A stretch of 9,135 bases of DNA from an uncultured Oscillospiraceae bacterium (GCA_900552605.1 USAR01000045.1:1-9135); one strand, 5' to 3'; positions 1 through 7,291 are shown, numbered from the stretch's first letter. The notes: a model not told the origin generated them from the letters alone. Translations and numbers: made by a program.

Positions 1-356
1 TTACCGTGAAAAAAAGCTTTTTCAAGAGGAAAATCTGCTGCTTTGGCGGTTGCAATTTCACCGCAGGATACAACATCAATGCCAAAATTTAAAGGCTTTA
101 AAAGCTTGTATATGTGCTTAATTGAGAGCGCTTTGCCGGCATACAGCGGAAATCCGCCGCAGGTGCTTAACGCGGTTGAAAATACGTTTGCATTGCTTAT
201 TGCCTTTTCATCGTCAAAAAGCATAAGCGGAGTTGAGTATTTATTCGCGAGCTCTGCCACATCAAAGTTTGCAAATGTTAAGTGTCCGAAATCGTTTTTG
301 GAAATATTATCACAAATAATTGATTCAGACAAGGCTTCGTTTTGTAATAGTTCCAT
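1..356 (-). CDS. lysA: Diaminopimelate decarboxylase, N-terminal part (cut by window edge)
   Basis: LysA is the PLP-dependent, fold-type III enzyme that decarboxylates meso-diaminopimelate to L-lysine, the last step of the pathway, in the cytoplasm. The frame opens with ATG at 356 and stays open to base 1, giving 118 complete codons of a protein normally about 420 residues long. The visible part has the usual start of the alanine-racemase-like barrel: a TPLMLFD strand (about residues 42-48), the PLP-lysine motif YAGKALS with Lys75, and the DVVSCGE stretch followed by FFHGN at the edge. GGAG lies about 10 bases before the ATG. It follows dapL by 57 bases with no terminator, so it is probably the next gene of the dapF-dapL-lysA operon. 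The identification rests on these motifs plus context. An ornithine or arginine decarboxylase of the same fold is unlikely next to dapF and dapL. The C-terminal half cannot be judged. Confidence 0.95.
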   Translation of the reverse strand, partial: MELLQNEALSESIICDNISKNDFGHLTFANFDVAELANKYSTPLMLFDDEKAISNANVFSTALSTCGGFPLYAGKALSIKHIYKLLKPLNFGIDVVSCGEIATAKAADFPLEKAFFHG

Positions 357-413
357 ATTTTAAAAACTCCTTTCATTTGCAACAGTCGCGGCACCGCAAA
401 ACGGAAACGGATA

Positions 414-1595
414 TTAAATAACCGTCTTAAGTCGCTCGATAGCCTCGACAGTCGCTTCTTTAGTTCCGAAAGAGCTAAGTCGGAAAAATCCTTCGCCGCA
501 TTTGCCGAATCCTGCACCGGGTGTGCCGACAACTTGCACGTTTTTAAGCAGAAAATCAAAAAAGCTCCAGGAATCGGTTGGGCATTTAAGCCAGATGTAC
601 GGTGAATTTTCGCCGCCTGTAAAGAAAATATCTTTTTCTTTCATAAGGTTTGCAATCATCTGTGCGTTATCAATATAATAATTTATGTTTTTCCTTGATT
701 CTTCAATTCCCTGCTTTGAAAATGCAGCTTCGGCAGCGCGCTGAATAACGTAAGGTACACCGTTGAATTTCGTTGACTGTCTGCGCGACCACATTTCACT
801 TAGACGTTTATCTCCGACGGTCAATTCGTTAGGATAAATCGACCAACCGCAGCGCATACCGGTAAATCCTGCCATTTTGGAAAGACTGCCGATTTCGACA
901 GCGCACTCTCTTGCCCCCTCAATTTCGTATATTGAGTGAGGATAATCGCCTTTGATGAAGGCTTCATAAGCGCAATCAAAAACGATAAGCGAGCCTGTTT
1001 TGAGGGCAAAATCAACCCAATCTTTAAGCTGTTCTCTGTTATAAACGGCACCAGTGGGATTATTCGGAGAGCAAAGATAAATTACGTATGGTTTTTCTTT
1101 GAGATTTTTATCAGGCAGCGGCAGAAAACCGTTATCTAAATTTGCGTTTATAAAAGTAATTTCTCTACCTGCCATAAGGTTGCTGTCGAGATAAACAGGA
1201 TAAACGGGGTCCGGAATTAAGATGTGGTTGTTGCCCAAAATATCCGGAAGATTACCAACATCACTTTTTGCGCCGTCACCCACAAATACTTCCTCCGGCA
1301 AAAGCTTAACGCCCAAGGTATCTCCGTAATAATCGGCAACAGCTTTTCTTATAAAATCATATCCCGGCTCGGGTGCATAGCCGCGGAATGTATCGGCGTT
1401 TGCCATCTCATCGGCAGCCTTATGCATTGCTGAAATAACAATCGGTGCCAACGGACGAGTAACATCTCCTATACCGAGTCGGATTATCTTTTTATCGGGG
1501 TTTTCCGAGGAATAAGCAGAAACCTTCTTTGCGATATCGGAAAACAAATAATTTTGCTTAATGTTTAAAAAATCTTCGTTAATTTTAATCTTCAT
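414..1595 (-). CDS. dapL: LL-diaminopimelate aminotransferase
   Basis: DapL is a class I/II PLP aminotransferase that uses glutamate to convert L-tetrahydrodipicolinate directly into LL-diaminopimelate. It bypasses the acylated DapD/DapE route. The 393-residue product has family-typical features in order: the N-terminal NYLFSDIAKKV helix, RLGIGDVTRPL (about 39-49), GYAPEPGYDFIR (72-83), DGAKSDVGN, CSPNNPTGAVY (175-185), FDCAYEAF, and the PLP-lysine motif SLSKMAGFTGMRCGW with Lys240. It ends near the usual length of about 400. I chose the ATG at 1595 because GGAG lies 9 bases upstream and because it gives the family N-terminus MKIKINEDFLN. An in-frame ATG at 1610 lies on top of that ribosome binding site. 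The start overlaps the end of dapF by 11 bases, so translation of the two is probably coupled. All key residues are present and nothing looks damaged. Confidence 0.97.
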   Translation of the reverse strand: MKIKINEDFLNIKQNYLFSDIAKKVSAYSSENPDKKIIRLGIGDVTRPLAPIVISAMHKAADEMANADTFRGYAPEPGYDFIRKAVADYYGDTLGVKLLPEEVFVGDGAKSDVGNLPDILGNNHILIPDPVYPVYLDSNLMAGREITFINANLDNGFLPLPDKNLKEKPYVIYLCSPNNPTGAVYNREQLKDWVDFALKTGSLIVFDCAYEAFIKGDYPHSIYEIEGARECAVEIGSLSKMAGFTGMRCGWSIYPNELTVGDKRLSEMWSRRQSTKFNGVPYVIQRAAEAAFSKQGIEESRKNINYYIDNAQMIANLMKEKDIFFTGGENSPYIWLKCPTDSWSFFDFLLKNVQVVGTPGAGFGKCGEGFFRLSSFGTKEATVEAIERLKTVI

Positions 1596-2442
1596 AGCTG
1601 TACACTCCATCATAAACCTTTTCGGCAGGACCCTGCATTGTTATATTATATTCTCTGTCGCAGCGAACGGTAAGCTCGCCGCCGCGCAGCTTTATAATAA
1701 TATCGGTATCAAAATCGCAAAGACCGTTCTTAACGCTTGCCGCAGCCGATGCGCAAGCTCCTGTTCCGCAAGCAAAAGTTTCACCGCTTCCGCGCTCCCA
1801 AACGCGCATAACCAGACGGTTTCTGCTTTCAACCATAACAAATTCAGTATTAACACGGTCTGGGAAAATCGAAAGATTTTCAAAACACGGGCCAATCTTA
1901 TCAAGATCCAACTTATATGGATCATCAACATAGCATACAGCGTGAGGATTACCCATTGAAACAGCAGTGAGCTTTTCAGTGATGTCTCCGATAGGCGTCG
2001 AGACAGTTACAGGTTCGTTGATCATTTCACCGTCAAATATAACCGGCAGCGACTGCGGTGCAAAATCTGCTTTTCCCATATTTACGGTTGCTCCAACCAC
2101 GACACCGTTTTCAATGATAAGCCTTAATTGCTTAATGCCGCTCAAGGTTTCAACAGATATCAAAGTTTTATTAGTCAGTCCGTTATCGTAAACATATTTT
2201 CCGATGCAGCGTATTGCATTGCCGCACATCAGCCCTTCGCTTCCGTCCGCATTAAACATCCGCATTTTAAAATCCGCCTTGTCCGAACTGCAAATCAAAA
2301 CAATGCCGTCCGCGCCAACGGAAAAATGTCTGGGTGACATTTTTTCAGAAAGCCGGCACGGGTCAAAGGGTATTTCGTCTACGCAATTTATATATATGTA
2401 GTCGTTCCCGATGCCGTGCATTTTTGTAAATTTAATATCCAT
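1585..2442 (-). CDS. dapF: Diaminopimelate epimerase
   Basis: DapF is a PLP-independent, two-base epimerase that interconverts LL- and meso-diaminopimelate, supplying meso-DAP for peptidoglycan and for lysine. The 285-residue product has both pseudo-symmetric halves of the fold. The N-terminal half has FTKMHGIGNDY and the first catalytic cysteine, Cys73, in MCGNAIRC. The C-terminal half has the WERGSGET stretch followed by ACGTGACAS with the second catalytic cysteine, Cys225. Both thiols needed for acid-base catalysis are therefore present. The ATG at 2442 is chosen because AAAAGG sits 8 bases upstream and the protein then starts MDIKFTKMHGIGNDY, as is usual in this family. The ATG at 2448 and GTG at 2451 are too close to that site. 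It lies 34 bases after the lipoprotein gene and overlaps dapL by 11 bases, so it belongs to one transcript with dapL and lysA. Confidence 0.98.
   Translation of the reverse strand: MDIKFTKMHGIGNDYIYINCVDEIPFDPCRLSEKMSPRHFSVGADGIVLICSSDKADFKMRMFNADGSEGLMCGNAIRCIGKYVYDNGLTNKTLISVETLSGIKQLRLIIENGVVVGATVNMGKADFAPQSLPVIFDGEMINEPVTVSTPIGDITEKLTAVSMGNPHAVCYVDDPYKLDLDKIGPCFENLSIFPDRVNTEFVMVESRNRLVMRVWERGSGETFACGTGACASAAASVKNGLCDFDTDIIIKLRGGELTVRCDREYNITMQGPAEKVYDGVYSYED
1605..1608 (-). promoter_or_regulatory. Ribosome binding site deciding the dapL start
   Basis: GGAG, inside the last codons of dapF, lies 9 bases before the ATG at 1595. It supports that start over the upstream in-frame ATG at 1610, which overlaps the site itself. 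Confidence 0.75.
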
Positions 2443-2450
2443 TGTCATCA

Positions 2451-2456
2451 CCTTTT
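2451..2456 (-). promoter_or_regulatory. Ribosome binding site deciding the dapF start
   Basis: AAAAGG lies 8 bases before the ATG at 2442 but only 2 bases before the ATG at 2448, and it overlaps the GTG at 2451. This favours the 285-residue form of DapF. Confidence 0.65.
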
Positions 2457-2476
2457 ACAAAAGAAAAATGCCGATT

Positions 2477-3118
2477 TTACCAAAGCTCGGTGTTGTAAAG
2501 CACCGTTGCGGCAAGTGTGTCATATGCCGAGAAGTAAAACTCAAGTTTATAGAGTCCGAAATCGTATGTCAAACACTTTGCACCGTCGGTGGCTTTCGGT
2601 AGAAATGCCAATGTACTTTGAGAATCGGAAAGCGTGCCTTTTGCCGAAATGCATTTTTTCACATAGCACGAAAGCGTGTTACCTGTAAAGCCGTAAGCAT
2701 CGCCAACAACAGCGATAGCGGCAATTCCTCCCTTTTCATTCTCTGTTGAATACATACAGTAAACTGAGTTATAATTATCATAATTAGCTGAAAGAATGGT
2801 GTGTCCGTCACTTACAGACGAAATAACATATGCCGAGTATTCATCTTTGCCGGGAGTATGTCCGGCGGCTTTAATCTGGTCGCAATATTCCTGATATGTC
2901 ATACCGGACGCCTTCTTAAAAAGTGCGTCCTTAACACCCTCAACAGGGTCTCCCAAAACAAAATCAACCTCCGGTATTCTGCCGCTTTTTGCAAGCTTTT
3001 CAACATCAACCGAGTGCTTAATTTGAGATGCGGAGGAAGCTGCGTCCTTTTTGCCGCAGCCGCTGATTATTGTGATCAGTGTAACTGTAGCCAAAAGCAG
3101 TGCTAATAATTTTTTCAT
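2477..3118 (-). CDS. Putative lipoprotein of unknown function
   Basis: I do not recognise a family for this 213-residue protein. It starts with a clear lipoprotein signal: basic MKK, a hydrophobic stretch (about residues 4-18) and the lipobox I-S-G-C with Cys21 as the predicted lipidated residue. It should therefore be anchored on the outer face of the cytoplasmic membrane. A short Lys/Ser/Ala-rich linker follows, then a compact domain of roughly 170 residues rich in Tyr, Ser and Gly that ends LYNTELW. Five cysteines lie beyond the lipobox, some of which could pair outside the cell. The gene is 32 bases after pncB and 34 before dapF, same strand and no terminator, so it is probably co-transcribed. 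The start is uncertain: a GGAAAGG site is 14 bases from the ATG at 3118 but 5 bases from an in-frame GTG at 3127, which would add MIY. I chose the ATG because it gives a standard MKK signal peptide. Confidence 0.85.
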   Translation of the reverse strand: MKKLLALLLATVTLITIISGCGKKDAASSASQIKHSVDVEKLAKSGRIPEVDFVLGDPVEGVKDALFKKASGMTYQEYCDQIKAAGHTPGKDEYSAYVISSVSDGHTILSANYDNYNSVYCMYSTENEKGGIAAIAVVGDAYGFTGNTLSCYVKKCISAKGTLSDSQSTLAFLPKATDGAKCLTYDFGLYKLEFYFSAYDTLAATVLYNTELW

Positions 3119-3150
3119 ATAAATCACGGTTTCCTTTCCGAAATATATAA

Positions 3151-4587
3151 TTATTTTGAGTGCTTGCTCAAAAGCTCATGCCTAAGATCCCAAAGCTTTT
3201 GAGAAAGGTCAACATAATATTCGTGAGGATTTTCAAAACGCAGCACCTCGTCCCACAGAGTTGCAAGCTGCTCGCCGCAATATTTTTGTATTTCAGAAAC
3301 AGTCTTGCTGCCATATATGCGCTTGCCGTTTTCGAATATCTTAGCCTTGATATTTTTAGCAGTAAAATTTGTAATCGTCTTGCGCTTCCATGTGTGCTCA
3401 GGGTCGAAAATTTCATACTCACCGCTGTCATCAATAACCTCGTCTGCAAGTGTTACAACGTCTGCAATTGCTTTGCCGGTTTCGTTATCAAAAAGACGCC
3501 AGATCGTTTTAAAACCGGGCAGAGTGATTTTTTCAACGTTTTCGCTGATTTTGATTCTGGGTGAAATTTTGCCGTTTTCTTCAACTGCGGCAAGCTTATA
3601 AACACCGCCGAAAACCGGCTCCGAAGAAGCGGTAATCAGTCTTTCGCCTACACAGTAGTTGTCAACCGCCGCGCCCTGCATACGCATTTCGCGAATGATG
3701 TATTCATCAAGCGAGTTGGAAACCAAGATTTTACAGTCCTCATATCCCGCTGCGTCAAGAGTCTTGCGAATTTTTTTGCTGAGATAGGTTATATCGCCGC
3801 TGTCGATTCTTACACCCTTAGGTCTGATTCCCATAGGCTTCAGAATATCGTCGAAAACCCTTATTGCATTCGGAAGACCCGATTTTAAAACGTTGTATGT
3901 GTCAATAAGCACAACGCAGTTTGTAGGATAGTTTTCGGCATACACTTTGAAAGCTTCGTATTCATCATCAAAAAGCTGCACCCAGCTGTGAGCCATCGTG
4001 CCGTACGGAGGAATACCGAAAAGCTTTGAGGCTTCCAAGTTTGACGTTCCGCAGCAGCCGCCGATGAATGCCGCACGTGAACCGAGAGTTGCGGCAGTGT
4101 CGCCCTGCGCACGGCGCGCGCCGAATTCAACAACAGGACAACCGCCTGCCGAGCGCACGATTCTGCTTGCCTTTGTTGCGATAAGCGACTGATGATTTAT
4201 CATAAGCAACAGCGTGGTTTCAACCATCATTGTTTGGATAACGGGACCGCGCACGGTTATTATAGGCTCTTTTGGGAAAATCGGAGTGCCCTCTGGAATC
4301 GCCCAAACATCACACTTAAACTTAAAGTTTGAAAGGTAAGTTAAAAACTCCTCGCAAAAACAATTGAGTGAACGAAGATACTCAATATCTTCATCTGAAA
4401 AATGCAGGTTTTCAAAGTAATCCATTAGTTGCTCAAGACCAGCCAAAATAGCATAGCCGCCGTCGTCCGGCACACGGCGGAAAAACATATCAAAATATGT
4501 TATCGTGTCCTTTTTACCGTCAAGCAGCATACCGTTTGCCATTGTCAGTTCATAAAGGTCAACAAGCATTGTAAGATCGTGTTCCAT
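3151..4587 (-). CDS. pncB: Nicotinate phosphoribosyltransferase
   Basis: This enzyme starts NAD salvage from nicotinic acid (Preiss-Handler route): nicotinate plus PRPP gives nicotinate mononucleotide, with ATP hydrolysis improving the yield. The 478-residue protein carries expected NAPRTase segments: MLVDLYELTMANGM near the N-terminus (about 7-20), EFGARRAQG (154-162), GTMAHSWVQ with His200 in the position of the phosphorylated histidine, a VLIDTYN segment and RIDSGD in the phosphate-binding part of the barrel. The C-terminal extension fits the longer Gram-positive form (about 480-490 residues). The ATG at 4587 is preceded by GGAGGT at 4595-4600, ideally spaced. A strong promoter and an inverted repeat lie just upstream, so it is probably the first gene of the pncB-lipoprotein-dapF-dapL-lysA transcript. 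A nicotinamide phosphoribosyltransferase is the main alternative, but the length and motifs favour nicotinate as substrate. Confidence 0.95.
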   Translation of the reverse strand: MEHDLTMLVDLYELTMANGMLLDGKKDTITYFDMFFRRVPDDGGYAILAGLEQLMDYFENLHFSDEDIEYLRSLNCFCEEFLTYLSNFKFKCDVWAIPEGTPIFPKEPIITVRGPVIQTMMVETTLLLMINHQSLIATKASRIVRSAGGCPVVEFGARRAQGDTAATLGSRAAFIGGCCGTSNLEASKLFGIPPYGTMAHSWVQLFDDEYEAFKVYAENYPTNCVVLIDTYNVLKSGLPNAIRVFDDILKPMGIRPKGVRIDSGDITYLSKKIRKTLDAAGYEDCKILVSNSLDEYIIREMRMQGAAVDNYCVGERLITASSEPVFGGVYKLAAVEENGKISPRIKISENVEKITLPGFKTIWRLFDNETGKAIADVVTLADEVIDDSGEYEIFDPEHTWKRKTITNFTAKNIKAKIFENGKRIYGSKTVSEIQKYCGEQLATLWDEVLRFENPHEYYVDLSQKLWDLRHELLSKHSK

Positions 4588-4601
4588 ATTTTTTACCTCC
4601 G

Positions 4602-4626
4602 TTTGGCTGATGATAACCGAGCCAAA
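4602..4626. repeat. Perfect-arm inverted repeat in the pncB leader
   Basis: TTTGGCT and AGCCAAA form 7-base perfect arms (4602-4608 and 4620-4626) around an 11-base centre. The repeat lies between the likely transcription start and the pncB ribosome binding site, ending one base before GGAGGT. It could be the operator of a niacin- or NAD-responsive repressor or a short RNA hairpin. There is no U tract, so it is not a terminator. The arms are seen directly; the function is inferred. Confidence 0.55.
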
Positions 4627-4653
4627 GAAAATTTTAAAGCTGTGTATGCAGTT

Positions 4654-4682
4654 ATTCTACCACGTTTTGAAAGGAATTTCAA
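4654..4682 (-). promoter_or_regulatory. Sigma-A type promoter for pncB and the dap-lys genes
   Basis: On the minus strand TTGAAA (4682-4677) and TAGAAT (4659-4654) are separated by exactly 17 bases, each one mismatch from the vegetative consensus. It sits in the 133-base gap after the TIGR03936 gene and predicts a transcript start around 4645-4648 and a leader of about 60 bases. No intrinsic terminator is visible in the gap, so some read-through from upstream is possible. Confidence 0.8.
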
Positions 4683-4720
4683 TTGATCTGAATTATTAAA
4701 CGGCACAAATTGCAGCGAAT

Positions 4721-5395
4721 TTATGCGAAGGGGTGCATTTGTGCGTCAAAAATCATTGTTCTTTTAATTTTATAAAACGGTAAAGGCTCGTCCGAGTGTT
4801 CATTGTTGTATGCTGTGAGCAATAGCGTGGGGTTAACGTTATCACTGCCGCCTGCAGGGAGCACAATTTTTAGAGCAACGAAGCTGCTGCCGTCTTCATT
4901 ATCAATAACATCTGTTGAAAATGACTGAATTTTCGGCGCCAAATCAACGGTTGAAAGTTTGCCTTTTTTCCCATTCTTTTCCGTTACTATACTGTCTTGC
5001 AGCAAGAAAGCCGAAAGCCTTGCCGCAAGCTTGTCCCCTGCGCTTTTAAAGGTAATCAAAAACTCTGCAAATGCTATTTTCCCGGGCTTTAGTACAGGCT
5101 CTGCCACCTTTTGCACCTGCATGTCGCTCGGCAATACTGCATTAAGAGCTGTCTTAATTTCTTCAAGCGGCACTTCTTCGTCTGTAATACGAATATCCAT
5201 TATCTCACAGTCGCTTTCAAAGCCGAGAGAAAGCGGCAGTAAAAAAGTTAAGTAAGGGTGCGGATTAAAACCTTCGGTATACCATATCGGCAACCTTGAA
5301 AGTCTTAAAGCACGGGTCATAAAGCGGTTCATATCGAGGTGGGAGGTAAAGATGAGTCTTCCATACTTAGTCATATAAACTCTAACGTTTTTCAA
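4721..5395 (-). CDS. TIGR03936 family radical SAM-associated protein (DUF2344)
   Basis: This 224-residue protein belongs to the small family that almost always sits next to, or is fused to, the TIGR03960 radical SAM protein. Its biochemical role is not established. The N-terminus MKNVRVYMTKYGRLIFTSHLD, then RALRLSRLPIWYTEGFNPHP and LPLSLGFESDCEIMDI, are the typical conserved blocks. Length is close to the family norm of about 220-240. I chose the TTG at 5395 because GGGGAGGG lies 9 bases upstream and the product then starts like its relatives. An upstream in-frame TTG at 5413 would place the ribosome binding site inside the coding region. The gene overlaps the end of the radical SAM gene by 14 bases, so the two are probably translated in a coupled way and act together, perhaps on RNA or a ribosomal target, as their common linkage to RNase G and L21/L27 genes in other Clostridia hints. 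No sign of damage. Confidence 0.93.
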   Translation of the reverse strand: MKNVRVYMTKYGRLIFTSHLDMNRFMTRALRLSRLPIWYTEGFNPHPYLTFLLPLSLGFESDCEIMDIRITDEEVPLEEIKTALNAVLPSDMQVQKVAEPVLKPGKIAFAEFLITFKSAGDKLAARLSAFLLQDSIVTEKNGKKGKLSTVDLAPKIQSFSTDVIDNEDGSSFVALKIVLPAGGSDNVNPTLLLTAYNNEHSDEPLPFYKIKRTMIFDAQMHPFA

Positions 5396-7226
5396 AACAA
5401 ACACCCTCCCCAAAACAGTTTGCGCCGCACGCTGCGCATTTTTCGCGACAATTAGGAGTTGTTTTTTCGCTGTGAGCAGCTTTGTTTTCGCGAATCAGAA
5501 AATCCTTTGTAACACCGTAATCAAGATGATCCCACGGCATAATCTCGCTGTAATCTCTTAAACGATTGGCATAAAACGCCGGGTCGATTCCGCACTTTTC
5601 AAACGCCTCTTCCCAAACGTCCGTCAGAAAACATTCACTCCAGCTGTCAAACTTACAGCCATGCAAGAAGGCATATTCCAAAACTTTGCATAGCTTTCGG
5701 TCGCCGCGCGCAAAAACACCCTCTAAGGTACTTGTTGCCGAGTCGTGATAGCTGAGCGAGATTTTTCTCGATGTTATATTTTCCTTTAGAAGCTGTTGCT
5801 TTTTACGTATTTGCTCCAAGGTATCCTGAGGTTCAAATTGGAAAGGTGTAAACGGCTTTGGAACAAAAGATGAAACGCTTATTGAAACCTGCACAGGCTT
5901 ACCCTTAGGACGCTCCGGCAGGTGATAATACAGATCAACTATTCTTTGACCGAGCTGTAAAATACCGATTAAATCGTCGTCGGTTTCAGTCGGAAGACCA
6001 AGCATAAAATACAGTTTAACAGAAGTGTAACCGCCCTGAAAAGCGGTTTTGCAAGTATGCATAACCTCTTCTTCAGTGACGTTTTTATTAATAACATCAC
6101 GCAGCCTTTGTGTTCCTGCCTCCGGCGCAAAGGTCAATCCGCTTTTTCTTACAGAGCTGATCTTTTGGAGCAGCTCTTCGGAAAAATTATCGATTCTGAG
6201 TGACGGCAACGCAATGTTAACAGACTCTTTTTCACACCACGAAAGCATTTTTTGCAACAGCGGCTCAAGCTGTCTGTAATCACTTGTGCTGAGTGATGAA
6301 AGTGAGATCTCATCGTACCCTGTGCTGTCGCACAGAGCTTTTGCCTGACTGTTTATAACATCGGCGCTTTTTTCCCTTACAGGACGGTAGATATATCCTG
6401 CCTGACAAAATCTGCAACCGCGAATACAGCCGCGGAATATTTCCTGCACAACACGATCGTGCACGATTTCGATGTAAGGTACAACAAATTGATTTGGGTA
6501 AAACGTTTTATCAAGGTCTTTAATAATACGTTTTCTGATGGTCTCGGGCGCACCGTCTTTAGGTACAACAGCTTTTATTGTATTATCAATGTTATACTCA
6601 ATGCTATATAGTGACGGAACATATACACCCTCAATTTTGGCAGCTTCTTTCAAAAACTCTTGCTTGCTTCCGCCGTTTTTCTTGAATGTCTTATAAAGGT
6701 CGATAACCTCAAGATCAACCTCTTCACCCTCTCCTAAAAAGAACAGGTCAACAAAATCGGCAATCGGTTCCGGGTTACAAACACAAGGACCGCCTGCAAC
6801 AACAATCGGCATTAAATCCTTGCGGTCCTCCGAGCGAATCGGGATACCGCCGAGATCCAGCATATTAAGCAGGTTTGTATAGCTCATTTCATACTGCATT
6901 GTGAAGCCGATGAAATCAAATTCAGATATCGGGTCGCGGCTTTCAAGTGCAAAAAGCGGTATATCGTTCTTGCGCATTACTTCTTCAAAGTCGATCCAAG
7001 GGGCAAATACACGCTCGCACCAGATATCGTCGCGACTGTTAAACTGTGAATAAAGAATTTTCATACCAAGATGTGACATTCCGATTTCGTAAACATCGGG
7101 AAAACAAAAAGCAAAACGTACGTCGATCTTTGATTTATCTTTAACAACGCTGCCGATCTCACCGCCGGAATATCTGCCGGGCTTTTGAACCGATAAAAGC
7201 AGCTGTTCAAATCTTTCATCTGTCAT
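5382..7226 (-). CDS. TIGR03960 family B12-binding domain radical SAM protein
   Basis: This 614-residue protein has a cobalamin-binding-like N-terminal domain (FAFCFPDVYEIGMSHLGMKI, then VVAGGPCVCNPEPIADF and LGEGEE) followed by a radical SAM barrel. The 4Fe-4S motif is CIRGCRFC, with Cys267, Cys271 and Cys274 in CX3CX2C spacing. Further conserved pieces are SLSSLSTSDY, LPSLRID, TFAPEAGTQRLRDVINK, KLYFMLGLPTE and VSSFVPKPFTPFQF. These resemble B12-dependent radical SAM enzymes such as methylthiotransferases and methyltransferases, but the reaction of this family is unknown. The tail carries five cysteines (593, 597, 600, 604, 610), which may bind a second metal centre. I start it at the ATG at 7226, with AAAGG 8 bases upstream. 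An in-frame ATG at 7274 would lie upstream of the promoter -10 box. The gene has its own promoter and overlaps its TIGR03936 partner by 14 bases. Confidence 0.95.
   Translation of the reverse strand: MTDERFEQLLLSVQKPGRYSGGEIGSVVKDKSKIDVRFAFCFPDVYEIGMSHLGMKILYSQFNSRDDIWCERVFAPWIDFEEVMRKNDIPLFALESRDPISEFDFIGFTMQYEMSYTNLLNMLDLGGIPIRSEDRKDLMPIVVAGGPCVCNPEPIADFVDLFFLGEGEEVDLEVIDLYKTFKKNGGSKQEFLKEAAKIEGVYVPSLYSIEYNIDNTIKAVVPKDGAPETIRKRIIKDLDKTFYPNQFVVPYIEIVHDRVVQEIFRGCIRGCRFCQAGYIYRPVREKSADVINSQAKALCDSTGYDEISLSSLSTSDYRQLEPLLQKMLSWCEKESVNIALPSLRIDNFSEELLQKISSVRKSGLTFAPEAGTQRLRDVINKNVTEEEVMHTCKTAFQGGYTSVKLYFMLGLPTETDDDLIGILQLGQRIVDLYYHLPERPKGKPVQVSISVSSFVPKPFTPFQFEPQDTLEQIRKKQQLLKENITSRKISLSYHDSATSTLEGVFARGDRKLCKVLEYAFLHGCKFDSWSECFLTDVWEEAFEKCGIDPAFYANRLRDYSEIMPWDHLDYGVTKDFLIRENKAAHSEKTTPNCREKCAACGANCFGEGVCFEKR
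5404..5411 (-). promoter_or_regulatory. Ribosome binding site deciding the TIGR03936 TTG start
   Basis: GGGGAGGG, within the last codons of the radical SAM gene, has its core GGAGG ending 9 bases before the TTG at 5395. It makes this rare start codon credible and rules against the further upstream TTG at 5413. Confidence 0.75.
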
Positions 7227-7262
7227 AAAAACAACCTTTCGCGTTTCACATAATATATTACC

Positions 7263-7291
7263 ATTGTAATGCAAAACACGAAAACTTTCAA
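7263..7291 (-). promoter_or_regulatory. Sigma-A type promoter for the radical SAM gene pair
   Basis: TTGAAA (7291-7286) and TACAAT (7268-7263) on the minus strand are separated by exactly 17 bases, one mismatch each from consensus. The -35 box begins two bases after the stop codon of the M50 gene. Transcription should start near 7255, about 30 bases before the ATG at 7226, which also explains why the in-frame ATG at 7274 is not used from this promoter. Confidence 0.8.

Noticed and set aside
43..363. Plus-strand open frame of 106 codons
   Set aside because: It lies opposite the lysA coding sequence, which has unmistakable family motifs; the plus-strand product resembles nothing and has no ribosome binding site.
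376..400. Imperfect inverted repeat (TTTGCGG...TTGCAAA on the minus strand) between dapL and lysA
   Set aside because: Two of the seven pairs are G-U, the loop is long and no U tract follows, so it is neither a terminator nor a convincing regulatory hairpin.
1561..1959. Plus-strand open frame of 132 codons
   Set aside because: It is a shadow of dapF and the dapL start; codons and motifs support the minus strand only.
4711..4730. Repeated TTCGC units around the TIGR03936 stop codon
   Set aside because: Only two 5-base direct copies, with no inverted pairing and no U tract, so there is no terminator or functional repeat.
7227..7274. N-terminal extension of the radical SAM protein to the ATG at 7274
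   Set aside because: The extension runs across the -10 box of a near-consensus promoter and has no family similarity, while the ATG at 7226 has a good ribosome binding site.
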